From the NCBI GenBank assembly GCA_964036315.1, contig CAXIWW010000817.1, positions 1,461,501 to 1,525,500 of the forward strand: 64,000 bases of DNA, read 5' to 3'. The notes beneath the pieces are model-generated. The model made no database searches, was not told where the DNA came from, and saw nothing but the letters and a program-made list of their open reading frames with translations. Every line of letters begins with the position of its first letter. The first letter of the stretch is position 1. The translations under genes and the position numbers were made by a program. This stretch comes from Acanthosepion esculentum. Its lineage: Eukaryota > Mollusca > Cephalopoda > Sepiida > Sepiidae. This document shows, in pieces, positions 11,691 to 25,738 of the stretch.

Positions 11691-13650
11691 TAAACTACAT
11701 CTGACAGCAAGTCTTCTGATCACAAAGGGTCCCAGCTATGAGCAAATAGTGACCCCCACTAAAAAAAAACACTATGAATGTATAAAAATACATGTTTATA
11801 TAAAAATACGAGAACAACACCAGTTGATAGCAAAAGTGCCAACAGCACCACAGATGATAGCAAAAGTGCCATCAGCTGAGAGCAAAAGTGCCAACAGATG
11901 ATAACAAAATTGCCAACAGCTGATAGCAAAAGTGCCAACAGCTTATAGCAAAAGTGCCAACAGATGATAGCAAAAGTGCCAACAGCTGATAGCAAAAGTG
12001 CCAAGAGCTGATACCAAAAGTGCCAACAGCTGATAGCAAAAGTGCCAACAGCTGATAGCAAAAGTGCCAACAGCACCAGAGCTGATACCAAAAGTGCCAA
12101 AAGCTGATAGCAAAAGTGCCAACAGCTCATAGCACAAGTGCCAACAGCTGATACCAAAAGTGCCAACAGCACCACAGTGCCAACCAGTCCTAGGTATGAT
12201 TATAAACTACATCTGACAGCAAGGATTCTGATCACAAAGGGTCCTAGCTATGAGCTAGTAGTGACCCCCCACTAAAAAAAAAAACACTATGAAAGTATAA
12301 AAATACATGTTTATATAAAAGCTTTCGAACAACACCAGTTGATTGCAAAAGTGCCAACAGGACCACAGCGGATAGCAAAAGTGCCAACAGCTGATAGCAA
12401 AAGTGCCAACAGCTGATAGCAAAAGTGCCAAAAGCTGTTAGCAAAAGTGCCAACAGCTGATAGCAAAAGTGCAAACAGCTGATAGCAAAAGTGCCACAAA
12501 CTGATAGCAAAAGTGCCAACAGCTGATAGCAAAAGTGCCAACAGCTGATAGCAAAAGTGCCAAAAGATTATACCAAAGTGCCAACAGCTGATTGCAAAAG
12601 TGCCAATAGCTGATTGCAAAAGTGCCAACAGCTGATAGCAAAAGGGCCAACAGCTGATAGCAAAAGTGCCAACAGCTGATAGCAAAAGTGCCAAAAGCTG
12701 TTAGCAAAAGTGCCAACTGCTGATAGCAAACGTGCTAACAGATGATAGCAAAAGTGCCAACAGGTGATAGCAAAATTGCCAAAAGCTGATAGCAAAAGTG
12801 CCAACAGCTGATAGCAAAAGTGCCAACAGCTGATAGCAAAAGTGCCAAAATATTATACCAAAGTGCCAACAGCTGATAGCAAAAGTGCCAATAGCTGATT
12901 GCAAAAGTGCCAACAGCTGATAGCAAAAGTGCAAACAGCTGATAGCAAAAGTGCCAACAGCTGATACCACAAGTGCCAAAATCTGATAGCAAAAGATCCA
13001 ACAGCTGATAGCAAAAGTGCCAACAGCTGATAGCAAATTTCCAACAGCTGATAGCAAAAGTGCCAACAGCACCACAGTGCCAACTAGTCCTAGGTATGAC
13101 TATAAACTACATCTGACAGCAAGGCTTCTGATCACAGAGGGTCCCAGCTATGAGCAAATAGTGACCGCTCACAAAAAAAAACACTATGAAAGTATAAAAA
13201 TAGATGTTTATATAAAAACGTGCGAACAACACCAGTTGATAGCAAATGTGCCAACAGCTGATAGCAAAAGTGCCAACAGCTGATAGCAAAAGTGCCAAGA
13301 GCACCACATTCCCAACTAGTCCTAGGTCTGACTATAAACTACATCTGACAGCAAGGCTTCTGATCACAAAGGGTCCCAGCTATGAGCAAATAGTGACCCC
13401 CCACTAAAAAAAAACATTATGAAAGTATAAAAAGACATGTTTATATAAAAACGTGCGAACAAGTCCAGTTGATAGCAAAAGTGCCAACAGCACCACAGCT
13501 GATAGCAAAAGTGCCAACAGCTGATAGCAAAAGTGCCAACAGCTGATAGCAAAAGTGCCAACAGCACCACAGTGCCAACTAGTCCTAGGTATGATTATAA
13601 ACTACATCTGACAACAAGGCTTCTGATCACAAAGGGTCACAACTATGAGC

Positions 13651-16600
13651 AAGTAGAGACCCCCCCCAAAAAAAACACTATTAATTATAAAAATACATGT
13701 TTTTAAAAAACTTGCTAACAACACCAGTTGATTGCAAAAGTGCCAACAGCATCACAGCTGATAGCAAAAGTGCCAACAGCTGATAGCAAAAGTGCCAACA
13801 GCTGATAGCAAAAGTGCCAAAAGCTGTTAGCAAAAGTGCCAACAGCTGATAGCAAACGTGCCAACAGATGATAGCAAAAGTGCCAACAGCTTATAGCAAA
13901 ATTGCCAACAGCTGATACCAAAAGTGCCAAAAGCTGATAGCAAAAGTGCCAACAGCTGATAGCAAAAGTGCCAACAGCTGATAGCAAAAGTGCCAACAGC
14001 ACCACAGTGCCAACTAGTCCTAGTTATGACTATAAACTACATCTGACAGCAATTCTTCTGATCAGAAAGGGTCCCAGCTATGAGCAAATAGTGACCCCCC
14101 ACTAAAAAAAAAATATGAAAGTATAAAAATACATGTTTATATAAACACTTGCGAACAACACCAGTTGATAGCAAAAGTGCCAACAGCACCACAGCTGATA
14201 GCAAAAGTGCCAACAGCTGATAGCAAAAGTGCCAACAGCTGATAGCAAAAGTGCCAACAGCTGATAGCAAAAGTGCCAACAGCTGATAGCAAAAGTGCCA
14301 ACAGCACCACAGTGCCAACTAGTCCTAGGTATGACTATAAACTACATCTGACAACAAGGTTTCTAATCACAAAGGTTCCAGGCTATGAGTAAATACTGAC
14401 CCCCCACTAAAAAAAAAAAACAATATGAAAGTATAAAAATACATGTTTATATAAAAACGTGCGAACAACACCAGTTGATAGCAAAAGTGCCAACAGCACC
14501 ACAGCTGATAGCAAAAGTGCCAAAAGCTGATAGCAAATGTGCCAACAGCTGATAGCAAAAGTACCAACAGCTGATAGCAAACGTGCCAACAGCACCACAG
14601 TGCCAACTAGTCCTAGGTATGACTATAAACTACATCTGACAGCAAGGCTTCTGATCACAAAGGGTCCCAGCTATGAGCAAATAGTGCCCCCCACTAAAAA
14701 AAAAAACACAATGAAAGTATAAAAATACATATTTATATAAAAACTTGCGAACAACACCAGTTGATAGCAAAAGTGCCAACAGCACATCAGCTGATAGAAA
14801 AAGTGCCAACAGCTGATAGCAAAAGTGCCAAAAGCTGATAGCAAAAGTGCCAACAGCTGATAGCAAAAGTGCCAACAGCACCACAGTGCCAACTAGTCCT
14901 CGGTATGACTATAAACTACATCTGACAGCAAGGCTTCTTATCACAAAGGGTCCCAGCTATGAGCAAATAGTGACCCACCACTAAAAAAAAAACACTATGA
15001 AAGTATAAAAATACATGTTTATATAAATCTTGCAAAAAACACCAGTTGATTGCAAAAGTGCCAACAGCACCACGGCTGATAGCAAAAGTGCCAACAGCTG
15101 ATAGCAAAAGTGCCAACAGCTGATAGCAAAAGTGCCAACAGCTGATAGCAAAAGTGCCAACAGCTGATAGCAAAAGTGCCAACAGCACCACAGTGCCAAC
15201 TAGTCCTAGGTATGACTATAAACTACATCTGACAACAAGGTTTCTGATCACAAAGGTTCCAGGCTATGAGCAAATACTGACCCCCCACTAAAAAAAAAAA
15301 CAATATGAAAGTATAAAAATACATGTTTATATAAAAACTTGCGAGCAACAACAGTTGATAGCAAAAGTGCCAACAGCTGATAGCAAAAGTGCCAAAAGCT
15401 GATAGCAAAAGTGCCAACAGCTGATAGCAAAAGTGCCAACAGATGATAACAAAAGTGCCAAAAGCTGATAGCAAATGTGCCAACAGCTGATAGCAAATGT
15501 GCCAACAGATGATACCAAAAGTGCCAACAGCTGATAGCAAAAGTACCAACAGCTGATAGCAAACGTGCCAACAGCACCACAGTGCCAATTAGTCCTAGGT
15601 ATGACAATAAACTACATCTGACAGCAAGGCTTCTGATCACAAAGGGTCCCAGCTATGAGCAAATAGTGACCCCAACTAAAAAAAAAACTATGAAAGTATA
15701 AAAATACATGTTTATATAAAAACGTGCGAACAACACCAGTTGATAGCAAAAGTGCCAACAGCATCACAGCTGATAGCAAAAGTGACAACAGCTGATAGCA
15801 AAAGTGCCAACAGCTGATACCAAAAGTGCCAAAATATTATACCAAAGTGCCAACAGCTGATAGCAAAAGTGCCAATAGCTGATTGCAAAAGTGCCAACAG
15901 CTGATAGCAAAAGTGCAAACAGCTGATAGCAAAAGTGCCAACAGCTGATACCACAAGTGCCAAAAGCTGATAGCAAAAGATCCAACAGCTGATAGCAAAA
16001 GTGCCAACAGCTGATAGCAAATTTCCAACAGCTGATAGCAAAAGTGCCAACAGCACCACAGTGCCAACTAGTCCTAGGTATGACTATAAACTACATCTGA
16101 CAGCAAGGCTTCTGATCACAGAGGGTCCCAGCTATGAGCAAATAGTGACCGCCCACAAAAAAAACACTATGAAAGTATAAAAATAGATGTTTATATAAAA
16201 ACTTGCGAACAACACCAGTTGATAGCAAATGTGCCAACAGCACCACAGCTGATAGCAAAAGTGCTAACAGCTGATAGCAAAAGTGCCAACAGCTGATAGC
16301 AAAAGTGCCAAGAGCACCACATTCCCAACTAGTCCTAGGTCTGACTATAAACTACATCTGACAGCAAGGCTTCTGATCACAAAGGGTCCCAGGTATGAGC
16401 AAATATTGACCCCCCACTAAAAAAAAACAATATGAAAGTATAAAAATACATGTTTATATAAAAACTTGCGAACAACACCAGTTGATAGCACAAGTGCCAA
16501 CAGCACCACAGCTGATAGCAAAAGTGCCAACAGCTGATAGCAAAAGTGCCAACAGCTGATAGCAAAAGTGCCAACAGCACCACAGTGCCAACTAGTCCTA

Positions 16601-16663
16601 GGTATGATTATAAACTACATCTGACAACAAGGCTTCTGATCACAAAGGGTCACAACTATGAGC
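13651..16663 (-). repeat. Higher-order repeat unit 1 of satellite A (about 3.0 kb)
   Basis: This unit is defined by a distinctive spacer variant at its left edge. It has AAGTAGAGACCCCC in place of AAATAGTGACCCCC, then CACTATTAATTATAAA, then TGTTTTTAAAAAACTTGC, with the TATATAAA element lost. The same variant recurs at 16,664, 19,609, 22,382, 22,772 and 25,739. Inside the unit the order of spacer and 22-bp variants matches the later units, apart from insertions or losses of whole sub-blocks. Confidence 0.82.
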
Positions 16664-19608
16664 AAGTAGAGACCCCCCCCAAAAAAAACACTATTAATTA
16701 TAAAAATACATGTTTTTAAAAAACTTGCTAACAACACCAGTTGATTGCAAAAGTGCCAACAGCATCACAGCTGATAGCAAAAGTGCCAACAGCTGATAGC
16801 AAAAGTGCCAACAGCGGATAGCAAAAGTGCCAAAAGCTGTTAGCAAAAGTGCCAACAGCTGATAGCAAACGTGCCAACAGATGATAGCAAAAGTGCCAAC
16901 AGCTTATAGCAAAATTGCCAACAGCTGATACCAAAAGTGCCAAAAGCTGATAGCAAAAGTGCCAACAGCTGATAGCAAAAGTGCCAACAGCTGATAGCAA
17001 AAGTGCCAACAGCACCACAGTGCCAACTAGTCCTAGTTATGACTATAAACTACATCTGACAGCAAGGCTTCTGATCAGAAAGGGTCCCAGCTATGAGCAA
17101 ATAGTGACCCCCCACTAAAAAAAAAATATGAAAGTATAAAAATACATGTTTATATAAACACTTGCGAACAACACCAGTTGATAGCAAAAGTGCCAACAGC
17201 ACCACAGCTCATAGCAAAAGTGCCAACAGCTGATAGCAAATGTGCCAACAGCTGATAGCAAAAGTACCAACAGCTGATAGCAAACGTGCCAACAGCACCA
17301 CAGTGCCAACTAGTCCTAGGTATGACTATAAACTACATCTGACAGCAAGGCTTCTGATCACAAAGGGTCCCAGCTATGAGCAAATAGTGCCCCCCACTAA
17401 AAAAAAAAAACACAATGAAAGTATAAAAATACATATTTATATAAAAACTTGCGAACAACACCAGTTGATAGCAAAAGTGCCAACAGCACATCAGCTGATA
17501 GAAAAAGTGCCAACAGCTGATAGCAAAAGTGCCAAAAGCTCATAGCAAAAGTGCCAACAGCTGATAGCAAAAGTGCCAACAGCACCACAGTGCCAACTAG
17601 TCCTCGGTATGACTATAAACTACATCTGACAGCAAGGCTTCTTATCACAAAGGGTCCCAGCTATGAGCAAATAGTGACCCACCACTAAAAAAAAAACACT
17701 ATGAAAGTATAAAAATACATGTTTATATAAATCTTGCAAAAAACACCAGTTGATTGCAAAAGTGCCAACAGCACCACGGCTGATAGCAAAAGTGCCAACA
17801 GCTGATAGCAAAAGTGCCAACAGCTGATAGCAAAAGTGCCAACAGCTGATAGCAAAAGTGCCAACAGCACCACAGTGCCAACTAGTCCTAGGTATGACTA
17901 TAAACTACATCTGACAACAAGGTTTCTGATCACAAAGGTTCCAGGCTATGAGCAAATACTGACCCCCCACTAAAAAAAAAAACAATATGAAAGTATAAAA
18001 ATACATGTTTATATAAAAACTTGCGAGCAACAACAGTTGATAGCAAAAGTGCCAACAGCTGATAGCAAAAGTGCCAAAAGCTGATAGCAAAAGTGCCAAC
18101 AGCTGATAGCAAAAGTGCCAACAGATGATAACAAAAGTGCCAAAAGCTGATAGCAAATGTGCCAACAGCTGATAGCAAATGTGCCAACAGATGATACCAA
18201 AAGTGCCAACAGCTGATAGCAAAAGTACCAACAGCTGATAGCAAACGTGCCAACAGCACCACAGTGCCAATTAGTCCTAGGTATGACAATAAACTACATC
18301 TGACAGCAAGGCTTCTGATCACAAAGGGTCCCAGCTATGAGCAAATAGTGACCCCCACTAAAAAAAACACTATGAAAGTATAAAAATACATGTTTATATA
18401 AAAACGTGCGAACAACACCAGTTGATAGCAAAAGTGCCAACAGCATCACAGCTGATAGCAAAAGTGACAACAGCTGATAGCAAAAGTGCCAACAGCTGAT
18501 ACAAAAAGTGCCAAAATATTATACCAAAGTGCCAACAGCTGATAGCAAAAGTGCCAATAGCTGATTGCAAAAGTGCCAACAGCTGATAGCAAAAGTGCAA
18601 ACAGCTGATAGCAAAAGTGCCAACAGCTGATACCACAAGTGCCAAAAGCTGATAGCAAAAGATCCAACAGCTGATAGCAAAAGTGCCAACAGCTGATAGC
18701 AAATTTCCAACAGCTGATAGCAAAAGTGCCAACAGCACCACAGTGCCAACTAGTCCTAGGTATGACTATAAACTACATCTGACAGCAAGGCTTCTGATCA
18801 CAGAGGGTCCCAGCTATGAGCAAATAGTGACCGCCCACAAAAAAAAACACTATGAAAGTATAAAAATAGATGTTTATATAAAAACTTGCGAACAACACCA
18901 GTTGATAGCAAATGTGCCAACAGCACCACAGCTGATAGCAAAAGTGCTAACAGCTGATAGCAAAAGTGCCAACAGCTGATAGCAAAAGTGCCAAGAGCAC
19001 CACATTCCCAACTAGTCCTAGGTCTGACTATAAACTACATCTGACAGCAAGGCTTCTGATCACAAAGGGTCCCAGCTATGAGCAAATAGTGACCCCCCAA
19101 TGTAAAAAACACTATGAATGTATAAAAATACATGTTTATATAAAAACGTGCGAACAAGTCCAGTTGATAGCAAAAGTGCCAACAGCACCACAGCTGATAG
19201 CAAAAGTGCCAACAGCTGATAGCAAAAGTGCCAACAGCTGATAGAAATAGTGCCAACAGCACCACAGTACCAACTAGTCCTAGGTATGACTATAAACTAC
19301 ATCTGACAGCAAGGCTTCTGATCACAAAGGGTCCCAGGTATGAGCAAATATTGACCCCCCACTAAAAAAAAACAATATGAAAGTATAAAAATACATGTTT
19401 ATATAAAAACTTGCGAACAACACCAGTTGATAGCACAAGTGCCAACAGCACCACAGCTGATAGCAAAAGTGCCAACAGCTGATAGCAAAAGTGCCAACAG
19501 CTGATAGCAAAAGTGCCAACAGCACCACAGTGCCAACTAGTCCTAGGTATGATTATAAACTACATCTGACAACAAGGCTTCTGATCACAAAGGGTCACAA
19601 CTATGAGC
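16664..19608 (-). repeat. Higher-order repeat unit 2 (2,945 bp)
   Basis: The interval between the second and third anchor spacers is 2,945 bp. From about 16,590 to 21,460 the sequence matches 22,690 to 27,615 at an offset of 6,108-6,130 bp, so this unit pairs with unit 4. The step from 6,108 to 6,130 is exactly one 22-bp unit. The stretch at about 17,905-18,750 also matches 15,223-16,067 at an offset of 2,682 bp. Confidence 0.82.
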
Positions 19609-22600
19609 AAGTAGAGACCCCCCCCAAAAAAAACACTATTAATTATAAAAATACATGTTTTTAAAAAACTTGCTAACAACACCAGTTGATTGCAAAAGTG
19701 CCAACAGCATCACAGCTGATAGCAAAAGTGCCAACAGCTGATAGCAAAAGTGCCAACAGCTGATAGCAAAAGTGCCAAAAGCTGTTAGCAAAAGTGCCAA
19801 CAGCTGATAGCAAACGTGCCAACAGATGATAGCAAAAGTGCCAACAGCTTATAGCAAAATTGCCAACAGCTGATACCAAAAGTGCCAAAAGCTGATAGCA
19901 AAAGTGCCAACAGCTGATAGCAAAAGTGCCAACAGCTGATAGCAAAAGTGCCAACAGCACCACAGTGCCAACTAGTCCTAGTTATGACTATAAACTACAT
20001 CTGACAGCAAGGCTTCTGATCAGAAAGGGTCCCAGCTATGAGCAAATAGTGACCCCCCACTAAAAAAAAAATATGAAAGTATAAAAATACATGTTTATAT
20101 AAACACTTGCGAACAACACCAGTTGATAGCAAAAGTGCCAACAGCACCACAGCTCATAGCAAAAGTGCCAACAGCTGATAGCAAAAGTGCCAACAGCTGA
20201 TAGCAAAAGTGCCAACAGCTGATAGCAAAAGTGCCAACAGCTGATAGCAAAAGTGCCAACAGCACCACAGTGCCAACTAGTCCTAGGTATGACTATAAAC
20301 TACATCTGACAACAAGGTTTCTAATCACAAAGGTTCCAGGCTATGAGTAAATACTGACCCCCCACTAAAAAAAAAAAACAATATGAAAGTATAAAAATAC
20401 ATGTTTATATAAAAACGTGCGAACAACACCAGTTGATAGCAAAAGTGCCAACAGCACCACAGCTGATAGCAAAAGTGCCAAAAGCTGATAGCAAATGTGC
20501 CAACAGCTGATAGCAAAAGTACCAACAGCTGATAGCAAACGTGCCAACAGCACCACAGTGCCAACTAGTCCTAGGTATGACTATAAACTACATCTGACAG
20601 CAAGGCTTCTGATCACAAAGGGTCCCAGCTATGAGCAAATAGTGCCCCCCACTAAAAAAAAAAACACAATGAAAGTATAAAAATACATATTTATATAAAA
20701 ACTTGCGAACAACACCAGTTGATAGCAAAAGTGCCAACAGCACATCAGCTGATAGAAAAAGTGCCAACAGCTGATAGCAAAAGTGCCAAAAGCTGATAGC
20801 AAAAGTGCCAACAGCTGATAGCAAAAGTGCCAACAGCACCACAGTGCCAACTAGTCCTCGGTATGACTATAAACTACATCTGACAGCAAGGCTTCTTATC
20901 ACAAAGGGTCCCAGCTATGAGCAAATAGTGACCCACCACTAAAAAAAAAACACTATGAAAGTATAAAAATACATGTTTATATAAATCTTGCAAAAAACAC
21001 CAGTTGATTGCAAAAGTGCCAACAGCACCACGGCTGATAGCAAAAGTGCCAACAGCTGATAGCAAAAGTGCCAACAGCTGATAGCAAAAGTGCCAACAGC
21101 TGATAGCAAAAGTGCCAACAGCACCACAGTGCCAACTAGTCCTAGGTATGACTATAAACTACATCTGACAACAAGGTTTCTGATCACAAAGGTTCCAGGC
21201 TATGAGCAAATACTGACCCCCCACTAAAAAAAAAACAATATGAAAGTATAAAAATACATGTTTATATAAAAACTTGCGAGCAACAACAGTTGATAGCAAA
21301 AGTGCCAACAGCTGATAGCAAAAGTGCCAAAAGCTGATAGCAAAAGTGCCAACAGATGATAGCAAAAGTGCCAACAGATGATAACAAAAGTGCCAAAAGC
21401 TGATAGCAAATGTGCCAACAGCTGATAGCAAATGTGCCAACAGATGATACCAAAAGTGCCAACAGCTGATAGCAAAAGTACCAACAGCTGATAGCAAACG
21501 TGCCAACAGCACCACAGTGCCAATTAGTCCTAGGTATGACAATAAACTACATCTGACAGCAAGGCTTCTGATCACAAAGGGTCCCAGCTATGAGCAAATA
21601 GTGACCCCCACTAAAAAAAACACTATGAAAGTATAAAAATACATGTTTATATAAAAACGTGCGAACAACACCAGTTGATAGCAAAAGTGCCAACAGCATC
21701 ACAGCTGATAGCAAAAGTGACAACAGCTGATAGCAAAAGTGCCAACAGCTGATACCAAAAGTGCCAAGAGCACCACATTCCCAACTAGTCCTAGGTCTGA
21801 CTATAAACTACATCTGACAGCAAGGCTTCTGATCACAAAGGGTCCCAGCTATGAGCAAATAGTGACCCCCCAATGTAAAAAACACTATGAATGTATAAAA
21901 ATACATGTTTATATAAAAACGTGCGAACAAGTCCAGTTGATAGCAAAAGTGCCAACAGCACCACAGCTGATAGCAAAAGTGCCAACAGCTGATAGCAAAA
22001 GTGCCAACAGCTGATAGAAATAGTGCCAACAGCACCACAGTACCAACTAGTCCTAGGTATGACTATAAACTACATCTGACAGCAAGGCTTCTGATCACAA
22101 AGGGTCCCAGGTATGAGCAAATATTGACCCCCCACTAAAAAAAAACAATATGAAAGTATAAAAATACATGTTTATATAAAAACTTGCGAACAACACCAGT
22201 TGATAGCACAAGTGCCAACAGCACCACAGCTGATAGCAAAAGTGCCAACAGCTGATAGCAAAAGTGCCAACAGCTGATAGCAAAAGTGCCAACAGCACCA
22301 CAGTGCCAACTAGTCCGAGGTATGATTATAAACTACATCTGACAACAAGGCTTCTGATCACAAAGGGTCACAACTATGAGCAAGTAGAGACCCCCCCCAA
22401 AAAAACACTATTAATTATAAAAATACATGTTTTTAAAAAACTTGCTAACAACACCAGTTGATTGCAAAAGTGCCAACAGCATCACAGCTGATAGCAAAAG
22501 TGCCAACAGCTGATAGCAAAAGTGCCAACAGCGGATAGCAAAAGTGCCAAAAGCTGTTAGCAAAAGTGCCAACAGCTGATAGCAAACGTGCCAACAGATG

Positions 22601-22771
22601 ATAGCAAAAGTGCCAACAGCTTATAGCAAAATTGCCAACATCTGATACCAAAAGTGCCAACAGCTGATAGCAAAAGTGCCAACAGCACCACAGTGCCAAC
22701 TAGTCCGAGGTATGATTATAAACTACATCTGACAACAAGGCTTCTGATCACAAAGGGTCACAACTATGAGC
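19609..22771 (-). repeat. Higher-order repeat unit 3 (about 3.16 kb, with an internal 390-bp duplication)
   Basis: This unit pairs with the 25,739 unit at an offset of 6,130 bp (for example 20,325 with 26,455) and with unit 1 at 5,958 bp. It also contains 21,739-22,301, which repeats 18,966-19,528 at an offset of 2,773 bp. Near its right end the anchor spacer occurs twice, at 22,382 and 22,772. Both are preceded by the rare variant CCGAGG in place of CCTAGG, which shows a recent 390-bp tandem duplication. Confidence 0.82.
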
Positions 22772-25738
22772 AAGTAGAGACCCCCCCCAAAAAAAACACT
22801 ATTAATTATAAAAATACATGTTTTTAAAAAACTTGCTAACAACACCAGTTGATTGCAAAAGTGCCAACAGCATCACAGCTGATAGCAAAAGTGCCAACAG
22901 CTGATAGCAAAAGTGCCAACAGCGGATAGCAAAAGTCCCAAAAGCTGTTAGCAAAAGTGCCAACAGCTGATAGCAAACGTGCCAACAGATGATAGCAAAA
23001 GTGCCAACAGCTTATAGCAAAATTGCCAACAGCTGATACCAAAAGTGCCAAAAGCTGATAGCAAAAGTGCCAACAGCTGATAGCAAAAGTGCTTACAGCT
23101 GATAGCAAAAGTGCCAACAGCACCACAGTGCCAACTAGTCCTAGTTATGACTATAAACTACATCTGACAGCAAGGCTTCTGATCAGAAAGGGTCCCAGCT
23201 ATGAGCAAATAGTGACCCCCCACTAAAAAAAAAATATGAAAGTATAAAAATACATGTTTATATAAACACTTGCGAACAACACCAGTTGATAGCAAAAGTG
23301 CCAACAGCACCACAGCTCATAGCAAAAGTGCCAACAGCTGATAGCAAATGTGCCAACAGCTGATAGCAAAAGTACCAACAGCTGATAGCAAACGTGCCAA
23401 CAGCACCACAGTGCCAACTAGTCCTAGGTATGACTATAAACTACATCTGACAGCAAGGCTTCTGATCACAAAGGGTCCCAGCTATGAGCAAATAGTGCCC
23501 CCCACTAAAAAAAAAAAACACAATGAAAGTATAAAAATACATATTTATATAAAAACTTGCGAACAACACCAGTTGATAGCAAAAGTGCCAACAGCACATC
23601 AGCTGATAGAAAAAGTGCCAACAGCTGATAGCAAAAGTGCCAAAAGCTGATAGCAAAAGTGCCAACAGCTGATAGCAAAAGTGCCAACAGCACCACAGTG
23701 CCAACTAGTCCTCGGTATGACTATAAACTACATCTGACAGCAAGGCTTCTTATCACAAAGGGTCCCAGCTATGAGCAAATAGTGACCCACCACTAAAAAA
23801 AAAACACTATGAAAGTATAAAAATACATGTTTATATAAATCTTGCAAAAAACACCAGTTGATTGCAAAAGTGCCAACAGCACCACGGCTGATAGCAAAAG
23901 TGCCAACAGCTGATAGCAAAAGTGCCAACAGCTGATAGCAAAAGTGCCAACAGCTGATAGCAAAAGTGCCAACAGCTGATAGCAAAAGTGCCAACAGCAC
24001 CACAGTGCCAACTAGTCCTAGGTATGACTATAAACTACATCTGACAACAAGGTTTCTGATCACAAAGGTTCCAGGCTATGAGCAAATACTGACCCCCCAC
24101 TAAAAAAAAAAACAATATGAAAGTATAAAAATACATGTTTATATAAAAACTTGCGAGCAACAACAGTTGATAGCAAAAGTGCCAACAGCTGATAGCAAAA
24201 GTGCCAAAAGCTGATAGCAAAAGTGCCAACAGCTGATAGCAAAAGTGCCAACAGATGATAACAAAAGTGCCAAAAGCTGATAGCAAATGTGCCAACAGCT
24301 GATAGCAAATGTGCCAACAGATGATACCAAAAGTGCCAACAGCTGATAGCAAAAGTACCAACAGCTGATAGCAAACGTGCCAACAGCACCACAGTGCCAA
24401 TTAGTCCTAGGTATGACAATAAACTACATCTGACAGCAAGGCTTCTGATCACAAAGGGTCCCAGCTATGAGCAAATAGTGACCCCCACTAAAAAAAACAC
24501 TATGAAAGTATAAAAATACATGTTTATATAAAAACGTGCGAACAACACCAGTTGATAGCAAAAGTGCCAACAGCATCACAGCTGATAGCAAAAGTGACAA
24601 CAGCTGATAGCAAAAGTGCCAACAGCTGATACCAAAAGTGCCAAAATATTATACCAAAGTGCCAACAGCTGATAGCAAAAGTGCCAATAGCTGATTGCAA
24701 AAGTGCCAACAGCTGATAGCAAAAGTGCAAACAGCTGATAGCAAAAGTGCCAACAGCTGATACCACAAGTGCCAAAAGCTGATAGCAAAAGATCCAACAG
24801 CTGATAGCAAAAGTGCCAACAGCTGATAGCAAATTTCCAACAGCTGATAGCAAAAGTGCCAACAGCACCACAGTGCCAACTAGTCCTAGGTATGACTATA
24901 AACTACATCTGACAGCAAGGCTTCTGATCACAGAGGGTCCCAGCTATGAGCAAATAGTGACCGCCCACAAAAAAAAACACTATGAAAGTATAAAAATAGA
25001 TGTTTATATAAAAACTTGCGAACAACACCAGTTGATAGCAAATGTGCCAACAGCACCACAGCTGATAGCAAAAGTGCTAACAGCTGATAGCAAAAGTGCC
25101 AACAGCTGATAGCAAAAGTGCCAAGAGCACCACATTCCCAACTAGTCCTAGGTCTGACTATAAACTACATCTGACAGCAAGGCTTCTGATCACAAAGGGT
25201 CCCAGCTATGAGCAAATAGTGACCCCCCAATGTAAAAAACACTATGAATGTATAAAAATACATGTTTATATAAAAACGTGCGAACAAGTCCAGTTGATAG
25301 CAAAAGTGCCAACAGCACCACAGCTGATAGCAAAAGTGCCAACAGCTGATAGCAAAAGTGCCAACAGCTGATAGAAATAGTGCCAACATCACCACAGTAC
25401 CAACTAGTCCTAGGTCTGACTATAAACTACATCTGACAGCAAGGCTTCTGATCACAAAGGGTCCCAGCTATGAGCAAATAGTGACCCCCCAATGTAAAAA
25501 ACACTATGAATGTATAAAAATACATGTTTATATAAAAACTTGCGAACAACACCAGTTGATAGCACAAGTGCCAACAGCACCACAGCTGATAGCAAAAGTG
25601 CCAACAGCTGATAGCAAAAGTGCCAACAGCTGATAGCAAAAGTGCCAACAGCACCACAGTGCCAACTAGTCCTAGGTATGATTATAAACTACATCTGACA
25701 ACAAGGCTTCTGATCACAAAGGGTCACAACTATGAGCA
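22772..25738 (-). repeat. Higher-order repeat unit 4 (2,967 bp)
   Basis: This is the near-identical partner of unit 2. For example, 18,301-18,500 and 24,431-24,630 agree base for base in the stretches I compared by eye, up to an A/C difference at 18,502 versus 24,632. Around 25,410-25,530 the copy switches to the spacer variant found one position upstream in the array (CCCCCCAATGTAAAAAAC in place of CCCCCCACTAAAAAAA). This looks like a local conversion tract. Confidence 0.82.
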
